Assembly: GCA_030620895.1 (NCBI GenBank)
Contig: JAUXIU010000006.1
Span: 1 to 15,529 of the forward strand
DNA length: 15,529 nt
DNA from: Deltaproteobacteria bacterium
GTDB lineage: Bacteria; Desulfobacterota; GWC2-55-46; S146-70; JAUXIU01
Direction: 5' to 3'
In this document: piece by piece, positions 6,790 through 15,529 of the stretch
Layout: every line of letters begins with the position of its first letter
How positions within the stretch are numbered: position 1 is the first letter of the stretch
Program-made: the position numbers and the translations under genes
The notes under the pieces: model-generated
Seen by the model: the letters and a program-made list of their open reading frames with translations, nothing else
The model's database searches: none
What the model was told of the DNA's origin: nothing

Positions 6790-6790
6790 A

Positions 6791-6813
6791 GTTTCCAAGG
6801 GTTTTGACGAAAC
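6791..6813. repeat. Interspersed hairpin element, degenerate copy 3
   Basis: GTTTCCAAGGG and a terminal GAAAC match the left arm and the end of the element at 109-135, but the right arm is shortened, leaving only a 5-bp stem. Confidence 0.4.
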
Positions 6814-6820
6814 AAAATCA

Positions 6821-6904
6821 TCGTATTGCGTGTGTCGTGGTTCGTGTTGCGAGTTGCGAGTTACGGGTTTCGATGCACGAATCACGATCCACGAGCTACG
6901 GTTT
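6821..6904. repeat. 7-base repeat array, 12 units, changing orientation midway
   Basis: Seven units near TCGTGTT or GCGAGTT (6821-6869) are followed, in the same 7-base phase, by units near ACGAATC (6870-6904). The second half resembles the reverse complement of the first (CACGA against TCGTG), so the array can fold on itself. It lies in the leader of cbiX-cbiC. Confidence 0.85.
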
Positions 6905-6913
6905 TTTATTCTT

Positions 6914-6950
6914 CAGTTCCCAGGGTTTTTTACACTGGAAACATATTCCT
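6914..6950. repeat. Interspersed hairpin element, copy 2
   Basis: GTTCCCAG (6916-6923) and CTGGAAAC (6935-6942) form an 8-bp stem with one mismatch or wobble. The loop again has GG followed by a T run. The whole is nearly identical to 109-135 and to the bases flanking it. Confidence 0.6.
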
Positions 6951-6961
6951 TATCCATTCCT

Positions 6962-7002
6962 GGAAAATAGAAACCCCGGCCCTGATGTCATGGGGTCCGG
7001 GG
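6962..7002 (-). terminator. Attenuator-like terminator downstream of the cobalamin riboswitch
   Basis: On the minus strand CCCCGGACCC pairs with GGGCCGGGG (6974-7002, one bulged base), followed by TTTCTATTTT. It lies about 50 bases after the riboswitch core and before the fusion gene, as expected for the expression platform of a transcription-terminating riboswitch. Confidence 0.65.
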
Positions 7003-7054
7003 ATTAATATAAATGCATATCATCCCTCACTCTCCTGACCCTCGAGGACGTTTG

Positions 7055-7235
7055 TGAGGTCTACCCAGACAGGTCTCCTGACTCGTGGTTCATTCTAGTC
7101 TCTGCGCCTTCCCACCCCGAGGTGGTGGCAGATAGTGCAGATTTCGTTCCCACTTACAGTGGCGGGGCCGTTCCCGATTCTCACGGGATTCCCTATTAAA
7201 CCCGCTTGCAGCGGGTTACCTGGATAGGATTCTTC
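7055..7235 (-). promoter_or_regulatory. Cobalamin riboswitch
   Basis: Read on the minus strand, the conserved parts appear in order. First comes an AACCCGC/GCGGGTT hairpin (7199-7217), then GGGAA and GAATCGGGAACGG-type segments, then GCCACTGT (7156-7163). GAAGGCG (7105-7111) follows, and lastly the B12-box AGTCAGGAGACCTG (7070-7083) with CCTGTCTGGGTAGACC after it. These are the hallmark strings of adenosylcobalamin-type riboswitches. It lies between a strong promoter and a terminator hairpin, ahead of cbiX-cbiC. High cobalamin should favour termination; that mechanism is inferred from the layout. Confidence 0.95.
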
Positions 7236-7244
7236 GTAGAAAGT

Positions 7245-7273
7245 TCATAACACCAGTATATACATACTGTCAA
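7245..7273 (-). promoter_or_regulatory. Promoter for riboswitch and cbiX-cbiC
   Basis: On the minus strand a perfect TTGACA (7273-7268) is followed after exactly 17 bases by TTATGA (7250-7245). Transcription would start near 7238, immediately before the riboswitch. Confidence 0.75.
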
Positions 7274-7320
7274 GGAATTATTGAAAAAATAGCTAGTCTA
7301 GGTTGTAGCTGGTTAAGTGG

Positions 7321-7367
7321 TAGCTTCTTAGGCTACTCCCTGTTTTCCCTGGAAAGCTAAGAAGCTA
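7321..7367. repeat. 11-bp inverted repeat in an AGCT-rich stretch
   Basis: TAGCTTCTTAG (7321-7331) and CTAAGAAGCTA (7357-7367) are perfect inverted copies separated by 25 bases. Further AAGCTA words continue to 7383 at 7- to 8-base steps, and GTAGCT words occur upstream (7305-7325). It lies between the divergent riboswitch promoter and glyS and has no T run. Confidence 0.65.
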
Positions 7368-7407
7368 TAAGCTAAAAAGCTAATTTGAACCCATTTCGAT
7401 AAAAAAG

Positions 7408-7436
7408 TTGGAAATTTTATCCAAATTTGATAGAGT
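7408..7436 (+). promoter_or_regulatory. Weak candidate promoter for glyS
   Basis: TTGGAA and TAGAGT are 17 bases apart. A start near 7443 would leave a leader of about 25 bases. No T-box sequence is present. The match to consensus is modest. Confidence 0.3.
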
Positions 7437-7468
7437 GTTTCGTCCCTACTTATACTAAAATTCCACCC

Positions 7469-9637
7469 ATGCCAAAAGACCTTATTCTAGAAATAGGAAC
7501 GGAAGAACTGCCAGCAAGCTTCATTTCGAAGGCCTATATTTCAATGAAAGAGGAGTTGGAGAAGGCGCTGCACGAAAATCGCCTTGATTTAAAAGACATA
7601 CGGTCTTTTGGAACTCCCCGCAGGCTTGTTGTCATTGTCGCGGGACTCGATGATAGGCAGAAAGATACGTTTACGGAGGTAAGCGGGCCTCCTAAGGAGA
7701 AGTCGTTTGATAAGGAAGGAAGGCCGACAAAGGCTGCCAAGGGTTTTGCAAAAAGCCAGGGGGTGTCTCTTAAGGAAGTAAAGGTGGTTAAAACCAAGAG
7801 GGGTGAATACCTATTCATAAGAAAGAAACTGAAGGGCTGGAAGACCGGGGATATTCTGAAGGAGATAATCCCTTCGATTATAACCAGGATCCCGTTCCCG
7901 AAGACTATGAGGTGGGGCGAGGGGGATATAGCCTTCGGCAGACCCATCCGCTGGATACTCTCATTATATGGAAGCGAGACCGTTTCTTTCGTGGTCGGAG
8001 ATGTAAAGAGCGGGCCACTCACCCATGGACACAGATTCTTAAAACCAAAATCATTCAAGATTGATTCAGTAAGTTCTTACCTGAAAAAACTAAAGTCATC
8101 GTATGTCATATTAGACCCGAAGGATAGGGCAATGATGATAAGGGATGGGATTGAGAAGGCTGTCCGTAAGATAAAGGGGCGGTGTATCGAGGATATCTCC
8201 CTTCTGGAGGAGGTTACAAACCTTGTTGAGTTTCCCATAGTCCTGCTAGGGGGGGTTGATAAGAACTTTCTTGAACTGCCCAGGGATGTAATTATAAATG
8301 CCATGAAAGAACACCAGAGATACTTCTCTATAACCGATAAAGAGGGGCGGCTAATGCCCTACTTTATTACCATTGCTAATATGAAGACCAAGAACCCTGG
8401 CGTTATTATAAAGGGTAATGAACGCGTACTTAAGGCAAGGCTTAATGATGCCAGGTTTTACTTCGAAAGGGATATTAGCGTTCCGTTAACCGACTGGGTT
8501 CAAACCCTCAAAGGTGTTGTCTTCCAGAAGAGACTTGGCACATCATATGAGAAGGTAGAGAGATTTACCAGGTTGGCACTATATATCGGTTCACAAATTG
8601 GCTTTTGCGAGGAGATGAGCCCCACTGAAAATCCGGGAGATTTCTTGACAGAAAATTTTAACCCTACAAGCTATCGTAGCTTTAGCCCCGATCCTGGATT
8701 CCTCTCGAAGGCCATTGTCGGCCGGGCTGCTATGCTCTGTAAGGCCGATCTGGTATCTGATATGGTCGGAGAATTTCCAAAACTACAGGGCATTATGGGG
8801 TCTATTTATGCGGGACGCTCTGGGGAGGTCCCGGAGATCTCAGTAGCTATATATGAACATTATCTGCCGACATCCGCTGGTGGAAAGTTGCCGGCATCTC
8901 TACATGGTGCGATTATAAGCATAGCCGATAAGCTTGATACCATATGTGGTTGTTTCGGTGTCGGTCTTCTTCCAACAGGTGCGGCAGACCCGTATGCACT
9001 GAGGCGCCAGGCCCTTGGGATCATAGCCATAATGCTCGATAAGGGGTTTAAGACCCCACTGGATGACCTTATCCAAAAGTCTCTGGAACTATTGGAGAAG
9101 AGGATCACACGAATGTCTGCCGATTCAGAAAAGGATGTGCTGGATTTCTTCAAGGAGAGGCTGAAGAACCTCCTTCTCTCACATGGCTATTCCTTCGACA
9201 TTATAGATGCGGTACTTTCGACACCCTGGTATGATATCGTAGATGCTGTAAGCAGGGTCAAGGCGCTCAGTACATTCAAGACGCACCCCGATTGTGAAAG
9301 GCTTGTAATTGCCTTCAAGAGGGTTTCAAATATTCTTAAGGGGTGCGACTTCAGGGCCGAAAAGCCGAATATCTCTCTATTCAAAGAGAAGTATGAGGAA
9401 GAACTCAATAGAGTCGCAGATAAAATAGCCCCGGTGATAGATAAGCACTGGCAGAATGGGGATTATGAGAAGGTATTTACAACACTAGTTTCGATAAAGG
9501 ATAAAATAGATATGTTTTTCGACAAGGTGATGGTAATGGTAGAGGATGAGGGAACGAGGAGGAACAGGCTTATGCTCCTGAGTTCTATTCAAAGGCTATA
9601 CTCAAAGATTGCAGATCTTTCAAAACTTAGATTGTAG
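7469..9637 (+). CDS. glyS: Glycyl-tRNA synthetase beta subunit
   Basis: 722 residues. The beta subunit of the heterotetrameric enzyme helps charge tRNA-Gly with glycine. The ATG at 7469 is preferred over an upstream TTG at 7427 because beta subunits begin with [15 protein letters not shown] sequence, seen here at residues 6-16; no clear ribosome site precedes it. Other family motifs are KTMRWG (145-150), [11 protein letters not shown] (158-168), [11 protein letters not shown] with LQGIMG after it, and a C-terminal anticodon-binding region ending with FFDKVMVM...RRNRL. Compared with E. coli GlyS as I remember it, there is an extra segment of about 30 residues near 385-415, between IGSQIG and AIVGRAAML. 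The alpha-subunit gene glyQ, usually immediately upstream, is absent here and replaced by divergent cobalamin genes. ppdK follows 22 bases later. Confidence 0.96.
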   Translation: MPKDLILEIGTEELPASFISKAYISMKEELEKALHENRLDLKDIRSFGTPRRLVVIVAGLDDRQKDTFTEVSGPPKEKSFDKEGRPTKAAKGFAKSQGVSLKEVKVVKTKRGEYLFIRKKLKGWKTGDILKEIIPSIITRIPFPKTMRWGEGDIAFGRPIRWILSLYGSETVSFVVGDVKSGPLTHGHRFLKPKSFKIDSVSSYLKKLKSSYVILDPKDRAMMIRDGIEKAVRKIKGRCIEDISLLEEVTNLVEFPIVLLGGVDKNFLELPRDVIINAMKEHQRYFSITDKEGRLMPYFITIANMKTKNPGVIIKGNERVLKARLNDARFYFERDISVPLTDWVQTLKGVVFQKRLGTSYEKVERFTRLALYIGSQIGFCEEMSPTENPGDFLTENFNPTSYRSFSPDPGFLSKAIVGRAAMLCKADLVSDMVGEFPKLQGIMGSIYAGRSGEVPEISVAIYEHYLPTSAGGKLPASLHGAIISIADKLDTICGCFGVGLLPTGAADPYALRRQALGIIAIMLDKGFKTPLDDLIQKSLELLEKRITRMSADSEKDVLDFFKERLKNLLLSHGYSFDIIDAVLSTPWYDIVDAVSRVKALSTFKTHPDCERLVIAFKRVSNILKGCDFRAEKPNISLFKEKYEEELNRVADKIAPVIDKHWQNGDYEKVFTTLVSIKDKIDMFFDKVMVMVEDEGTRRNRLMLLSSIQRLYSKIADLSKLRL
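8630..8700. repeat. Nested inverted repeats within glyS, matching an extra protein segment
   Basis: The outer arms AATCCGGGA (8630-8638) and TCCTGGATT (8692-8700) match at eight of nine positions. Between them AAGCTA (8668-8673) and TAGCTT (8677-8682) form a perfect hairpin with a 3-base loop. The 71-base unit coincides with the apparent insertion in GlyS. Confidence 0.55.
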
Positions 9638-9659
9638 AATATTATTAGGAGGGGTATAT

Positions 9660-12347
9660 ATGACGGGCAAAAAACATGTCTATTTCTTCGGCGGTGGTGA
9701 GGCGGAGGGAAATGCAGGGATGAAGGATATCCTTGGTGGTAAGGGTGCGAATCTTGCAGAGATGACAAATCTTGCCATCCCTGTGCCACCGGGTTTTACA
9801 ATATCAACAGATGTCTGTACTTATTACGATGAAAATAATGGAAACTATCCTGAGGGTCTGGAGGAGACAGTAAGAGAAAATATCCAGAAGATTGAAAATA
9901 TGATGGGCAAGAGGTTTGGAGACATGGAGGCCCCCCTCCTTGTTTCTGTAAGGAGTGGGGCAAGGATATCCATGCCCGGCATGATGGATACCGTGCTTAA
10001 CCTGGGCTTAAATGACGATACTATAAAGGGGGTTGTCGAACAGTCACAGAATGAGCGGTTTGCATACGATAGTTACAGAAGGTTTATCCAGATGTACGGC
10101 GATGTCGTAATGGGATTAAAGCCTGAGAGCCAGGGAGAGGAAGACCCATTTGAGCTGATACTCGACAAGAAGAAGAGAATGAAGGGTGTAAAATTTGATA
10201 CCGACCTGGATGTAGATGATCTTAAAGAACTTGTCCTTGAGTTCAAGACACTAATAAAAGAAAGACTCGGGAAGGTCTTTCCTGATGATCCCTGGGAGCA
10301 GCTCTGGGGGGCGATAGGTGCGGTCTTTACTTCATGGGAAAATCAGAGGGCCATTACATACAGGAAGCTCCATAATATACCTGACCACTGGGGAACGGCT
10401 ATCAATGTTCAGACGATGGTTTTCGGAAATATGGGTGATGATTCTGCAACTGGCGTGGCATTTACCAGAGACCCATCTACAGGAGAGAAAATATTCTACG
10501 GAGAGTTCCTTGTAAATGCCCAGGGAGAGGATGTAGTAGCGGGTACACGTACACCGCAACCCCTCAACAAAGGTCACAATACAGATACGACCCTTCCCTC
10601 TCTTGAAGAGGTTATGCCGAAGACTTACGGGGAATTGGTGGAACTCTATAAAAGACTTGAGGAACATTACAGGGATATGCAGGATATAGAGTTTACCGTA
10701 GAACGGGGAAGACTATGGATGTTGCAAACGAGGAACGGAAAGCGTACATCAAGGGCGTCCATAAAGATTGCGGTAGATATGGTTGAAGAAGGGCTCATTG
10801 ACGTAAAGACCGCTATCCTGCGGATTGATGCAAACCAGCTCGACCAGCTCCTCCATCCAAACATAGACCCGACGGCAAAGAAGAATGTCATCGCAAGGGG
10901 TTTACCTGCATCCCCAGGGGCCGCTGTTGGTGAGGTGGTATTTACAGCGGACGAGGCAGTGTCACTTGCGGCGGATGGCAAGAAGGTAATCCTTGTTAGG
11001 ATAGAGACGTCCCCCGAGGATATTCACGGCATGCATGCCAGTCAAGGCATATTGACCGCAAGGGGGGGGATGACAAGTCATGCGGCGGTAGTGGGGAGAG
11101 GTATGGGTAAATGCTGCGTTGTGGGCTGTGGTGAGATAAAGATAGATTACAGAGAAGAATTATTTACAGTTGGAGATATAACCGTCAAGAAGGGTGATAC
11201 GATAACACTGGACGGCGGCATGGGAGAGGTTATCCAGGGAAAGGTTCCAACAATAAACCCTGAGCTCTCAGGTGACTTTGAAAAGATAATGACCTGGGTG
11301 GATGAATATAAGAAGCTGAAGGTCAGGGCAAATGCAGATACCCCAAAGGATGCGAGGGTCGCAAGGTCGTTTGGTGCCGAGGGGATCGGACTATGCAGGA
11401 CTGAACACATGTTCTTTGAAGAGTCCAGGATAAGGGCAGTACGGGAGATGATACTCTCTATCGACAAGGAGGGAAGGAGAAAGGCCCTCGAAAAGATACT
11501 CCCGATGCAAAAAGAGGATTTTAAAGAGATTTTCAAGGAGATGGACGGCTTCCCCGTGACCATAAGGCTGCTAGACCCGCCTCTGCATGAGTTTCTGCCC
11601 CAGAAGGACAGTGATATAGAGGAGCTGGCATCGGAGATGTCAAAGCCATTTGAGATGATTAAGGAGAAGGTCGAGTCCTTAAAGGAATTCAATCCTATGT
11701 TAGGGCACAGGGGATGCAGGCTTGGCATAACATATCCGGAGATATATGAGATGCAGGTGCGTGCTATAATGGAGGCTGCGTGTGAACTCGCAAGGGAAGG
11801 TCATAAGGTAATCCCGGAGATAATGATACCTCTTGTGTTTATGGTATCCGAGTTAAAACTACTAAAGGAGCATATCTGTAAGGTTTGTAGTGAGGTTCAG
11901 GATCGCTTCAAGATAAGCCTTGAATATACGATAGGTACGATGATTGAGCTGCCCAGGGCTGCCATCACTGCAGATAAAATTGCCGCTGAAGCAGAATTCT
12001 TCTCTTTTGGAACAAATGACCTCACACAGACTGTCTATGGTTTAAGCCGCGATGATTCTGGTAATTTCCTCCCGTACTATATCGAAAAAAAACTTATCGA
12101 AAAAGACCCTTTTGTTGTGCTGGACCGGGAAGGTGTGGGTGAGCTAATAAGGATGGGTGTCCAAAAGGGCCGGGAGGTGAGGCCTGAGATAAAGTTGGGT
12201 CTCTGCGGTGAGCATGGAGGTGAACCGTCATCTGTAGAGTTCTGCCACAATCTCGGTCTTCATTATGTGAGCTGCTCACCCTACAGGGTCCCAATAGCAC
12301 GTCTTGCAGCAGCACAGGCTGCATTGGGCGAAAAAAAACCGGATTGA
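9660..12347 (+). CDS. ppdK: Pyruvate phosphate dikinase
   Basis: 895 residues from the ATG at 9660, which has AGGAGGGG (9647-9654) five bases before it; an in-frame upstream start lies inside glyS and is rejected. The enzyme interconverts pyruvate, ATP and phosphate with PEP, AMP and pyrophosphate in the cytoplasm. The N-terminal ATP-grasp region (about 1-360) begins with [11 protein letters not shown] and ends with [10 protein letters not shown]. The swivelling phosphohistidine domain has the catalytic His474 in [10 protein letters not shown]. The C-terminal PEP/pyruvate barrel carries [12 protein letters not shown] and the catalytic Cys849 in [11 protein letters not shown]. The length and all key residues are normal. 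It probably shares a transcript with glyS. With malQ in the same region it fits glycogen turnover and gluconeogenic or PPi-linked metabolism. Confidence 0.97.
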   Translation: MTGKKHVYFFGGGEAEGNAGMKDILGGKGANLAEMTNLAIPVPPGFTISTDVCTYYDENNGNYPEGLEETVRENIQKIENMMGKRFGDMEAPLLVSVRSGARISMPGMMDTVLNLGLNDDTIKGVVEQSQNERFAYDSYRRFIQMYGDVVMGLKPESQGEEDPFELILDKKKRMKGVKFDTDLDVDDLKELVLEFKTLIKERLGKVFPDDPWEQLWGAIGAVFTSWENQRAITYRKLHNIPDHWGTAINVQTMVFGNMGDDSATGVAFTRDPSTGEKIFYGEFLVNAQGEDVVAGTRTPQPLNKGHNTDTTLPSLEEVMPKTYGELVELYKRLEEHYRDMQDIEFTVERGRLWMLQTRNGKRTSRASIKIAVDMVEEGLIDVKTAILRIDANQLDQLLHPNIDPTAKKNVIARGLPASPGAAVGEVVFTADEAVSLAADGKKVILVRIETSPEDIHGMHASQGILTARGGMTSHAAVVGRGMGKCCVVGCGEIKIDYREELFTVGDITVKKGDTITLDGGMGEVIQGKVPTINPELSGDFEKIMTWVDEYKKLKVRANADTPKDARVARSFGAEGIGLCRTEHMFFEESRIRAVREMILSIDKEGRRKALEKILPMQKEDFKEIFKEMDGFPVTIRLLDPPLHEFLPQKDSDIEELASEMSKPFEMIKEKVESLKEFNPMLGHRGCRLGITYPEIYEMQVRAIMEAACELAREGHKVIPEIMIPLVFMVSELKLLKEHICKVCSEVQDRFKISLEYTIGTMIELPRAAITADKIAAEAEFFSFGTNDLTQTVYGLSRDDSGNFLPYYIEKKLIEKDPFVVLDREGVGELIRMGVQKGREVRPEIKLGLCGEHGGEPSSVEFCHNLGLHYVSCSPYRVPIARLAAAQAALGEKKPD

Positions 12348-12383
12348 CTCTGGTATATTCTCGACTCTTGATGCATACCGTAA

Positions 12384-12406
12384 GCCCCGCCTTGTAGGAG
12401 GCGCGC
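12384..12406. other. GC-rich hairpin after ppdK
   Basis: CCCCGCCT and AGGAGGCGCG can pair around a short TGT loop. It is related in wording (CCCGCC) to the stronger hairpin 30 bases further on. Its role is unknown. Confidence 0.35.
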
Positions 12407-12433
12407 TAATGTAATGGAAACTTCCTTGCTGTC

Positions 12434-12463
12434 AAGATGCCCGCCCTGTTGGCGGGGCATCTT
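12434..12463 (+). terminator. Hairpin terminator candidate after ppdK
   Basis: AAGATGCCCGCC (12434-12445) pairs with GGCGGGGCATCTT (12451-12463) with one bulged base and a 5-base loop. It stands 87 bases beyond the ppdK stop and before smc. No T run follows, so termination is inferred from stem strength and position. Confidence 0.5.
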
Positions 12464-12543
12464 CACTTAAAGGTAGAAAAAGGGGAAAAATAACAATATG
12501 TTGTATTAGTGCAATCACATTATACCATCTGTTGTATTTTTCC

Positions 12544-12572
12544 TTTACAAAGGGATTGAATTCTGGTAGATT
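12544..12572 (+). promoter_or_regulatory. Candidate promoter for smc
   Basis: TTTACA and TAGATT are exactly 17 bases apart, 37 bases before the smc start and after the hairpin that probably ends the glyS-ppdK transcript. Confidence 0.35.
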
Positions 12573-12608
12573 GCCCCCGTAAAACCATTCTTAAGAACAA
12601 CTCTGCAT

Positions 12609-15529
12609 ATGAGGATAAAAAAACTCGATATCCACGGTTTCAAATCATTCGTCGATAAGACTACCCTTCAATTTCCAATGGGAGTTACCGCCATCGTGGG
12701 GCCGAACGGATGCGGTAAGAGCAATATTGTAGACGCCATCCGCTGGGTCCTTGGTGAGCATAACGCCAGGCACTTGAGGGGAAAGAATATGGAGGACGTA
12801 ATATTCAATGGCAGTGAGATAAGGAAATCTTTAGGCATGGCAGAGGTTGTCCTGACCCTATCCAACGAGGAGGGGCGGGCTCCTGTTAGGTATGCAGATT
12901 TTACAGAGATTGAGGTGGTGAGAAGGCTGTATCGTTCGAGCGAAAGTGAGTACTATATAAATAAAGTACAGTGCAGGCTTAAGGATGTCGTCGACCTGTT
13001 CACGGATACCGGGATAGGTACCAGGGCGTATTCGATTATAGAACAGGGAAGGATTGACTGGCTTGTTAATGCGAAACCGGAAGACAGACGACTGATATTC
13101 GAAGAGGCGGCCGGGATAAATAAATACAAGCAGAGGAAAGAGGCGGCCTTGAGAAGGGTTGAATCCACCAGGCAGAACCTCGTCAGGGTTAACGATATTA
13201 TAGGTGAAATAAAGAGGCAGCTTAATTCCTTAAATCGGCAGGCAAAGAAGGCTGAACGGTATAAGGCCGTTAAAGAGGAACTCAAGCATATAGAACTCTT
13301 ATTGGCATCAGAAGAGCATACTGAGCTAAACAGAGAAAATCATGACTTAAAGAAGAAACAAGATAATATAAGAACGAAGATAATTGAACTTACTACCAGC
13401 ATTGCCGATAAGGAGGCATTGCTTGAAGGGGCAAGGAGCAGATATCTCGACGAAGAGAGAGCCTTAAAGGATATAAGAGAAAGGACATTCAATCTGAAAG
13501 ATTCAATACATTCAAAGGAACGTGATATAGAACTTGCAATAGTCCGAACTCAGGAGTTGGAAAGGCTTGAAGAGCGGCTGCTTCAGGAGATAACGGAACT
13601 CAAAGGGCAGAAGGATAGTGCTGCCATGGAGATAGGGAGGATGAGGGAAGAGGCTACAAAGTTCTCTTCTGTTATGGAAGATACTGCCAGAAGCCTCCAG
13701 GATTCAGAGGGAAGCCACCGGACGATATCCAGAGATCTCCAATCAGGGGATGAGAGGCTTAAGGGTCAGAAGGCAGAACTCTTAGATACATTAACCAAGG
13801 TCTCGCATCTTAAGAATAAGGTACAGGGATATCTAAGAGATGAGGATATGCTCCACCTAAAGAAAGGAAAGGCTGGGAGGGAGAGGGAAGATGTAGAAAA
13901 GGCGATACTTGAGCGGGAGACATCTCTCAAACAGGTAAGTGATGATATAGAAAAATTGAGGCTTTTAAAAAAGGATGTTGACATAAAGGGTGTGGATACC
14001 CAGGTTGTATTGGAGAACCTTGAAGATGCACTCATGCGAAAGGAAGATTCTATAAGGCAGATAAAGGAGGAACTGGCGCTTCTATCTTCCAGATTATCCA
14101 CTCTGAATGATTTACAGAAAAACTTTGATGGGTTCAGGGATGGTGTAAGGTCAGTGATGAGGTCTGTTGGGGTAAAAGATGGATCAGCATATGAAGAAGA
14201 TAAGGGAGCGGGGTTACAGAAAGATTTCCTGCATGGTATCCATGGCGTTTTTGCTGACTTTATAGAGACGAAACAGGATTATGAAAAAGCTGTTGAGGCA
14301 GCACTGGGAGAGAAGCTTCAATATATTGTAGTTGAGAACCAGAAAGATGGCATAGAGGCTGTAGAATATCTAAAAACACACTCCTTCGGAAAGGGATCCT
14401 TTGTGCCACTTAAAATTGATAAGGAAGGATATAATAATAGTACTGCTGTTGAGACGATAGATACGGAGAATGAAGGATCTTCCAATAACGGAAATGAACT
14501 TATAAATCATGTGGTTGTAAAGAACGGTTATCTTCATATAGCCAAACAACTCCTTGGCGATGTATCGCTGGTAAATAATCTGGATGAGGCTATCGATATC
14601 TGGAGAAAAAATACCATAAAAAAGACACTGGTTACCCCTGAAGGCGAATTGATAAACCGGTATGGGGTGATTTCGGGTGGTAGCTCTGGCGGTCAGGAGG
14701 GTAGTATCCTGCAGAAAAAGAGGGAAATAAAGGAAATCTCTCGCCTGGTTGAAGAACTGAGACTGAGCCTTCGTGGGGCTGAGGTAGAGAAGAACAGCCT
14801 GATTGAAAGGGTTTCGGGCAAGAGGAGTATATTGGACAAGTCCAAGGCAGAGGCTCATTCGAAGGCCCTGGAGCTTGTTAATATTGAGGCGAAGCAGCGT
14901 GGTGATAAGGAGGATCTGGAGAGGTTAAGGGGACGTCTGGGGGTGCTGGACTTTGAGATTAATGAGGTAGAGGCTGAACTGGCAGAGATATCCAGGGAAA
15001 AGGCTGAGCTTATAAAGGAAAGAGACTCAACTGAGATCAAACAGAAGGAAACAGAGGAGTCAATAAATCTACTTTCTGAAGAGATCGACAGGTTATCTGT
15101 TGAGAAGGAAAATGCTGTAAGAATCGTAACCGATGCGAAGATATCACTTGCATCTTCAGGAGAGAGGATCGAGGCAATAAAGGGCCGGCTGGCCTCCAAG
15201 GAGGGTTTCCTCCATGATCTGGAAATGAAGCTGGAGAATAGGTTTAAAGAGAAAGAGGATGGAGAAGAAGAGGTTGAAGAGCTTAGGGAAAAAGCGTTTA
15301 TTTTGAAGGGGGAATTAGAAAAACTTTTAAGTGATAAAGACGAATTGCGTCGTGAAGAGATTGTTAAGGAAGAGGCAATAAGCACTACATCACAAAACAT
15401 AGGAGAACTGGATAACAGCCTGGGATATTTAAAGAAGGAGGTCAGCAAGATAGAGGAGGAGAAGAACAGACTTGAACTATCCATGAAAGAACTGGAATTA
15501 AAGCTTCTTCACCTCTCTGAAAAGATAGA
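12609..15529 (+). CDS. smc: Chromosome segregation ATPase SMC, N-terminal part (runs off right edge)
   Basis: One open frame of 973 codons from the ATG at 12609 to the window end, with no stop. SMC condenses and helps segregate the chromosome as a coiled-coil dimer with ScpA and ScpB. The N-terminus is typical: IHGFKSF at 8-14, Walker A GPNGCGKS at 31-38, and [10 protein letters not shown] and [13 protein letters not shown] further on. A first long Glu/Lys/Arg-rich coiled coil covers about 165-535. The hinge lies at about 540-695, from [12 protein letters not shown] to [11 protein letters not shown] second coil runs to the edge. The C-terminal signature motif and Walker B are outside the window; bacterial SMC is usually about 1,150-1,200 residues, so some 200 are missing. 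No good ribosome site is seen before the ATG, but the family alignment begins there. Confidence 0.96.
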   Translation, partial: MRIKKLDIHGFKSFVDKTTLQFPMGVTAIVGPNGCGKSNIVDAIRWVLGEHNARHLRGKNMEDVIFNGSEIRKSLGMAEVVLTLSNEEGRAPVRYADFTEIEVVRRLYRSSESEYYINKVQCRLKDVVDLFTDTGIGTRAYSIIEQGRIDWLVNAKPEDRRLIFEEAAGINKYKQRKEAALRRVESTRQNLVRVNDIIGEIKRQLNSLNRQAKKAERYKAVKEELKHIELLLASEEHTELNRENHDLKKKQDNIRTKIIELTTSIADKEALLEGARSRYLDEERALKDIRERTFNLKDSIHSKERDIELAIVRTQELERLEERLLQEITELKGQKDSAAMEIGRMREEATKFSSVMEDTARSLQDSEGSHRTISRDLQSGDERLKGQKAELLDTLTKVSHLKNKVQGYLRDEDMLHLKKGKAGREREDVEKAILERETSLKQVSDDIEKLRLLKKDVDIKGVDTQVVLENLEDALMRKEDSIRQIKEELALLSSRLSTLNDLQKNFDGFRDGVRSVMRSVGVKDGSAYEEDKGAGLQKDFLHGIHGVFADFIETKQDYEKAVEAALGEKLQYIVVENQKDGIEAVEYLKTHSFGKGSFVPLKIDKEGYNNSTAVETIDTENEGSSNNGNELINHVVVKNGYLHIAKQLLGDVSLVNNLDEAIDIWRKNTIKKTLVTPEGELINRYGVISGGSSGGQEGSILQKKREIKEISRLVEELRLSLRGAEVEKNSLIERVSGKRSILDKSKAEAHSKALELVNIEAKQRGDKEDLERLRGRLGVLDFEINEVEAELAEISREKAELIKERDSTEIKQKETEESINLLSEEIDRLSVEKENAVRIVTDAKISLASSGERIEAIKGRLASKEGFLHDLEMKLENRFKEKEDGEEEVEELREKAFILKGELEKLLSDKDELRREEIVKEEAISTTSQNIGELDNSLGYLKKEVSKIEEEKNRLELSMKELELKLLHLSEKI

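Noticed and set aside
6804..7038. Two short plus-strand frames (67 and 70 codons) in the leader of cbiX-cbiC
   Set aside because: They translate the 7-base repeat array and the riboswitch terminator in two frames; their apparent peptide repeats come from the DNA repeats.
7274..7468. T-box leader ahead of glyS
   Set aside because: No AGGGTGG-type T-box or specifier-stem pattern is present; the visible structure is the AGCT-rich inverted repeat.
7427..7468. Upstream TTG start for glyS, adding 14 residues
   Set aside because: The added residues do not resemble the family N-terminus, which begins at the ATG at 7469.
9609..9659. Upstream start for ppdK inside glyS
   Set aside because: The ATG at 9660 has a strong ribosome site and matches the family N-terminus.
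14855..15484. A Ser-rich 209-codon minus-strand frame opposite smc
   Set aside because: Serine and phenylalanine runs are the expected reverse reading of the Glu/Lys-rich coiled coil of SMC.

Overview
The window looks like a chromosomal segment from an anaerobic or facultatively anaerobic Gram-negative bacterium of the Nitrospirota/Desulfobacterota kind. The grounds are anaerobic-type (cbi) cobalamin genes, a two-subunit-type glycyl-tRNA synthetase, pyruvate phosphate dikinase, AUA/AGG-rich codon use and moderate G+C. This placement is an inference from gene content, not from a marker-gene comparison.

Layout. (1) 1-82: the start of a minus-strand gene resembling DUF362 proteins, running off the left edge. 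(2) 417-956, plus: an exported YHS/TRASH-like protein. (3) 1176-3428, minus: malQ. A strong hairpin at 1022-1047 separates it from gene 2, which converges on it. (4) 3581-6696, minus: cobalamin and cobalt genes. In transcription order these are a cbiX-cbiC fusion, a terminator, a small cbtB-like gene (5351-5527), a four-helix membrane protein, and cbiD. The fusion gene is led by a promoter, a cobalamin riboswitch and an attenuator-like terminator (7273 down to 6962). (5) 7469-12347, plus: glyS then ppdK, 22 bases apart. (6) 12609 to the right edge, plus: the N-terminal four fifths or so of smc.

How the genes work together. CbiX inserts cobalt into sirohydrochlorin, CbiD methylates C-1 of cobalt-precorrin-5B, and CbiC carries out the late methyl migration that gives cobyrinate. 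The CbtB-like protein and its membrane neighbour are candidates for cobalt uptake. The riboswitch should switch the leading gene off when cobalamin is plentiful. The remaining cbi genes are not here, so the pathway is split over several loci. malQ and ppdK belong to glycogen/maltodextrin use and the pyruvate-PEP node. glyS and smc are housekeeping genes. No partner glyQ is visible.

The most unusual content is a set of short-period repeats. Degenerate arrays with exact 7-base phasing (3457-3561, 4398-4432, 5155-5182, 6263-6332, 6821-6904) and 9-base phasing (5180-5346, 6716-6753) fill the gaps around the cobalamin genes. Two 7-base arrays lie inside genes: one encodes a 7-residue peptide repeat in CbiD, the other the linker of the CbiX-CbiC fusion. 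Several arrays switch sequence family, period or orientation in register, giving large quasi-palindromes. glyS carries an extra in-frame segment of about 30 residues bounded by inverted repeats. A separate 27-base hairpin element occurs two or three times. Together these suggest an active slippage or template-switching process, or a family of small mobile or palindromic repeats, that also enters genes.
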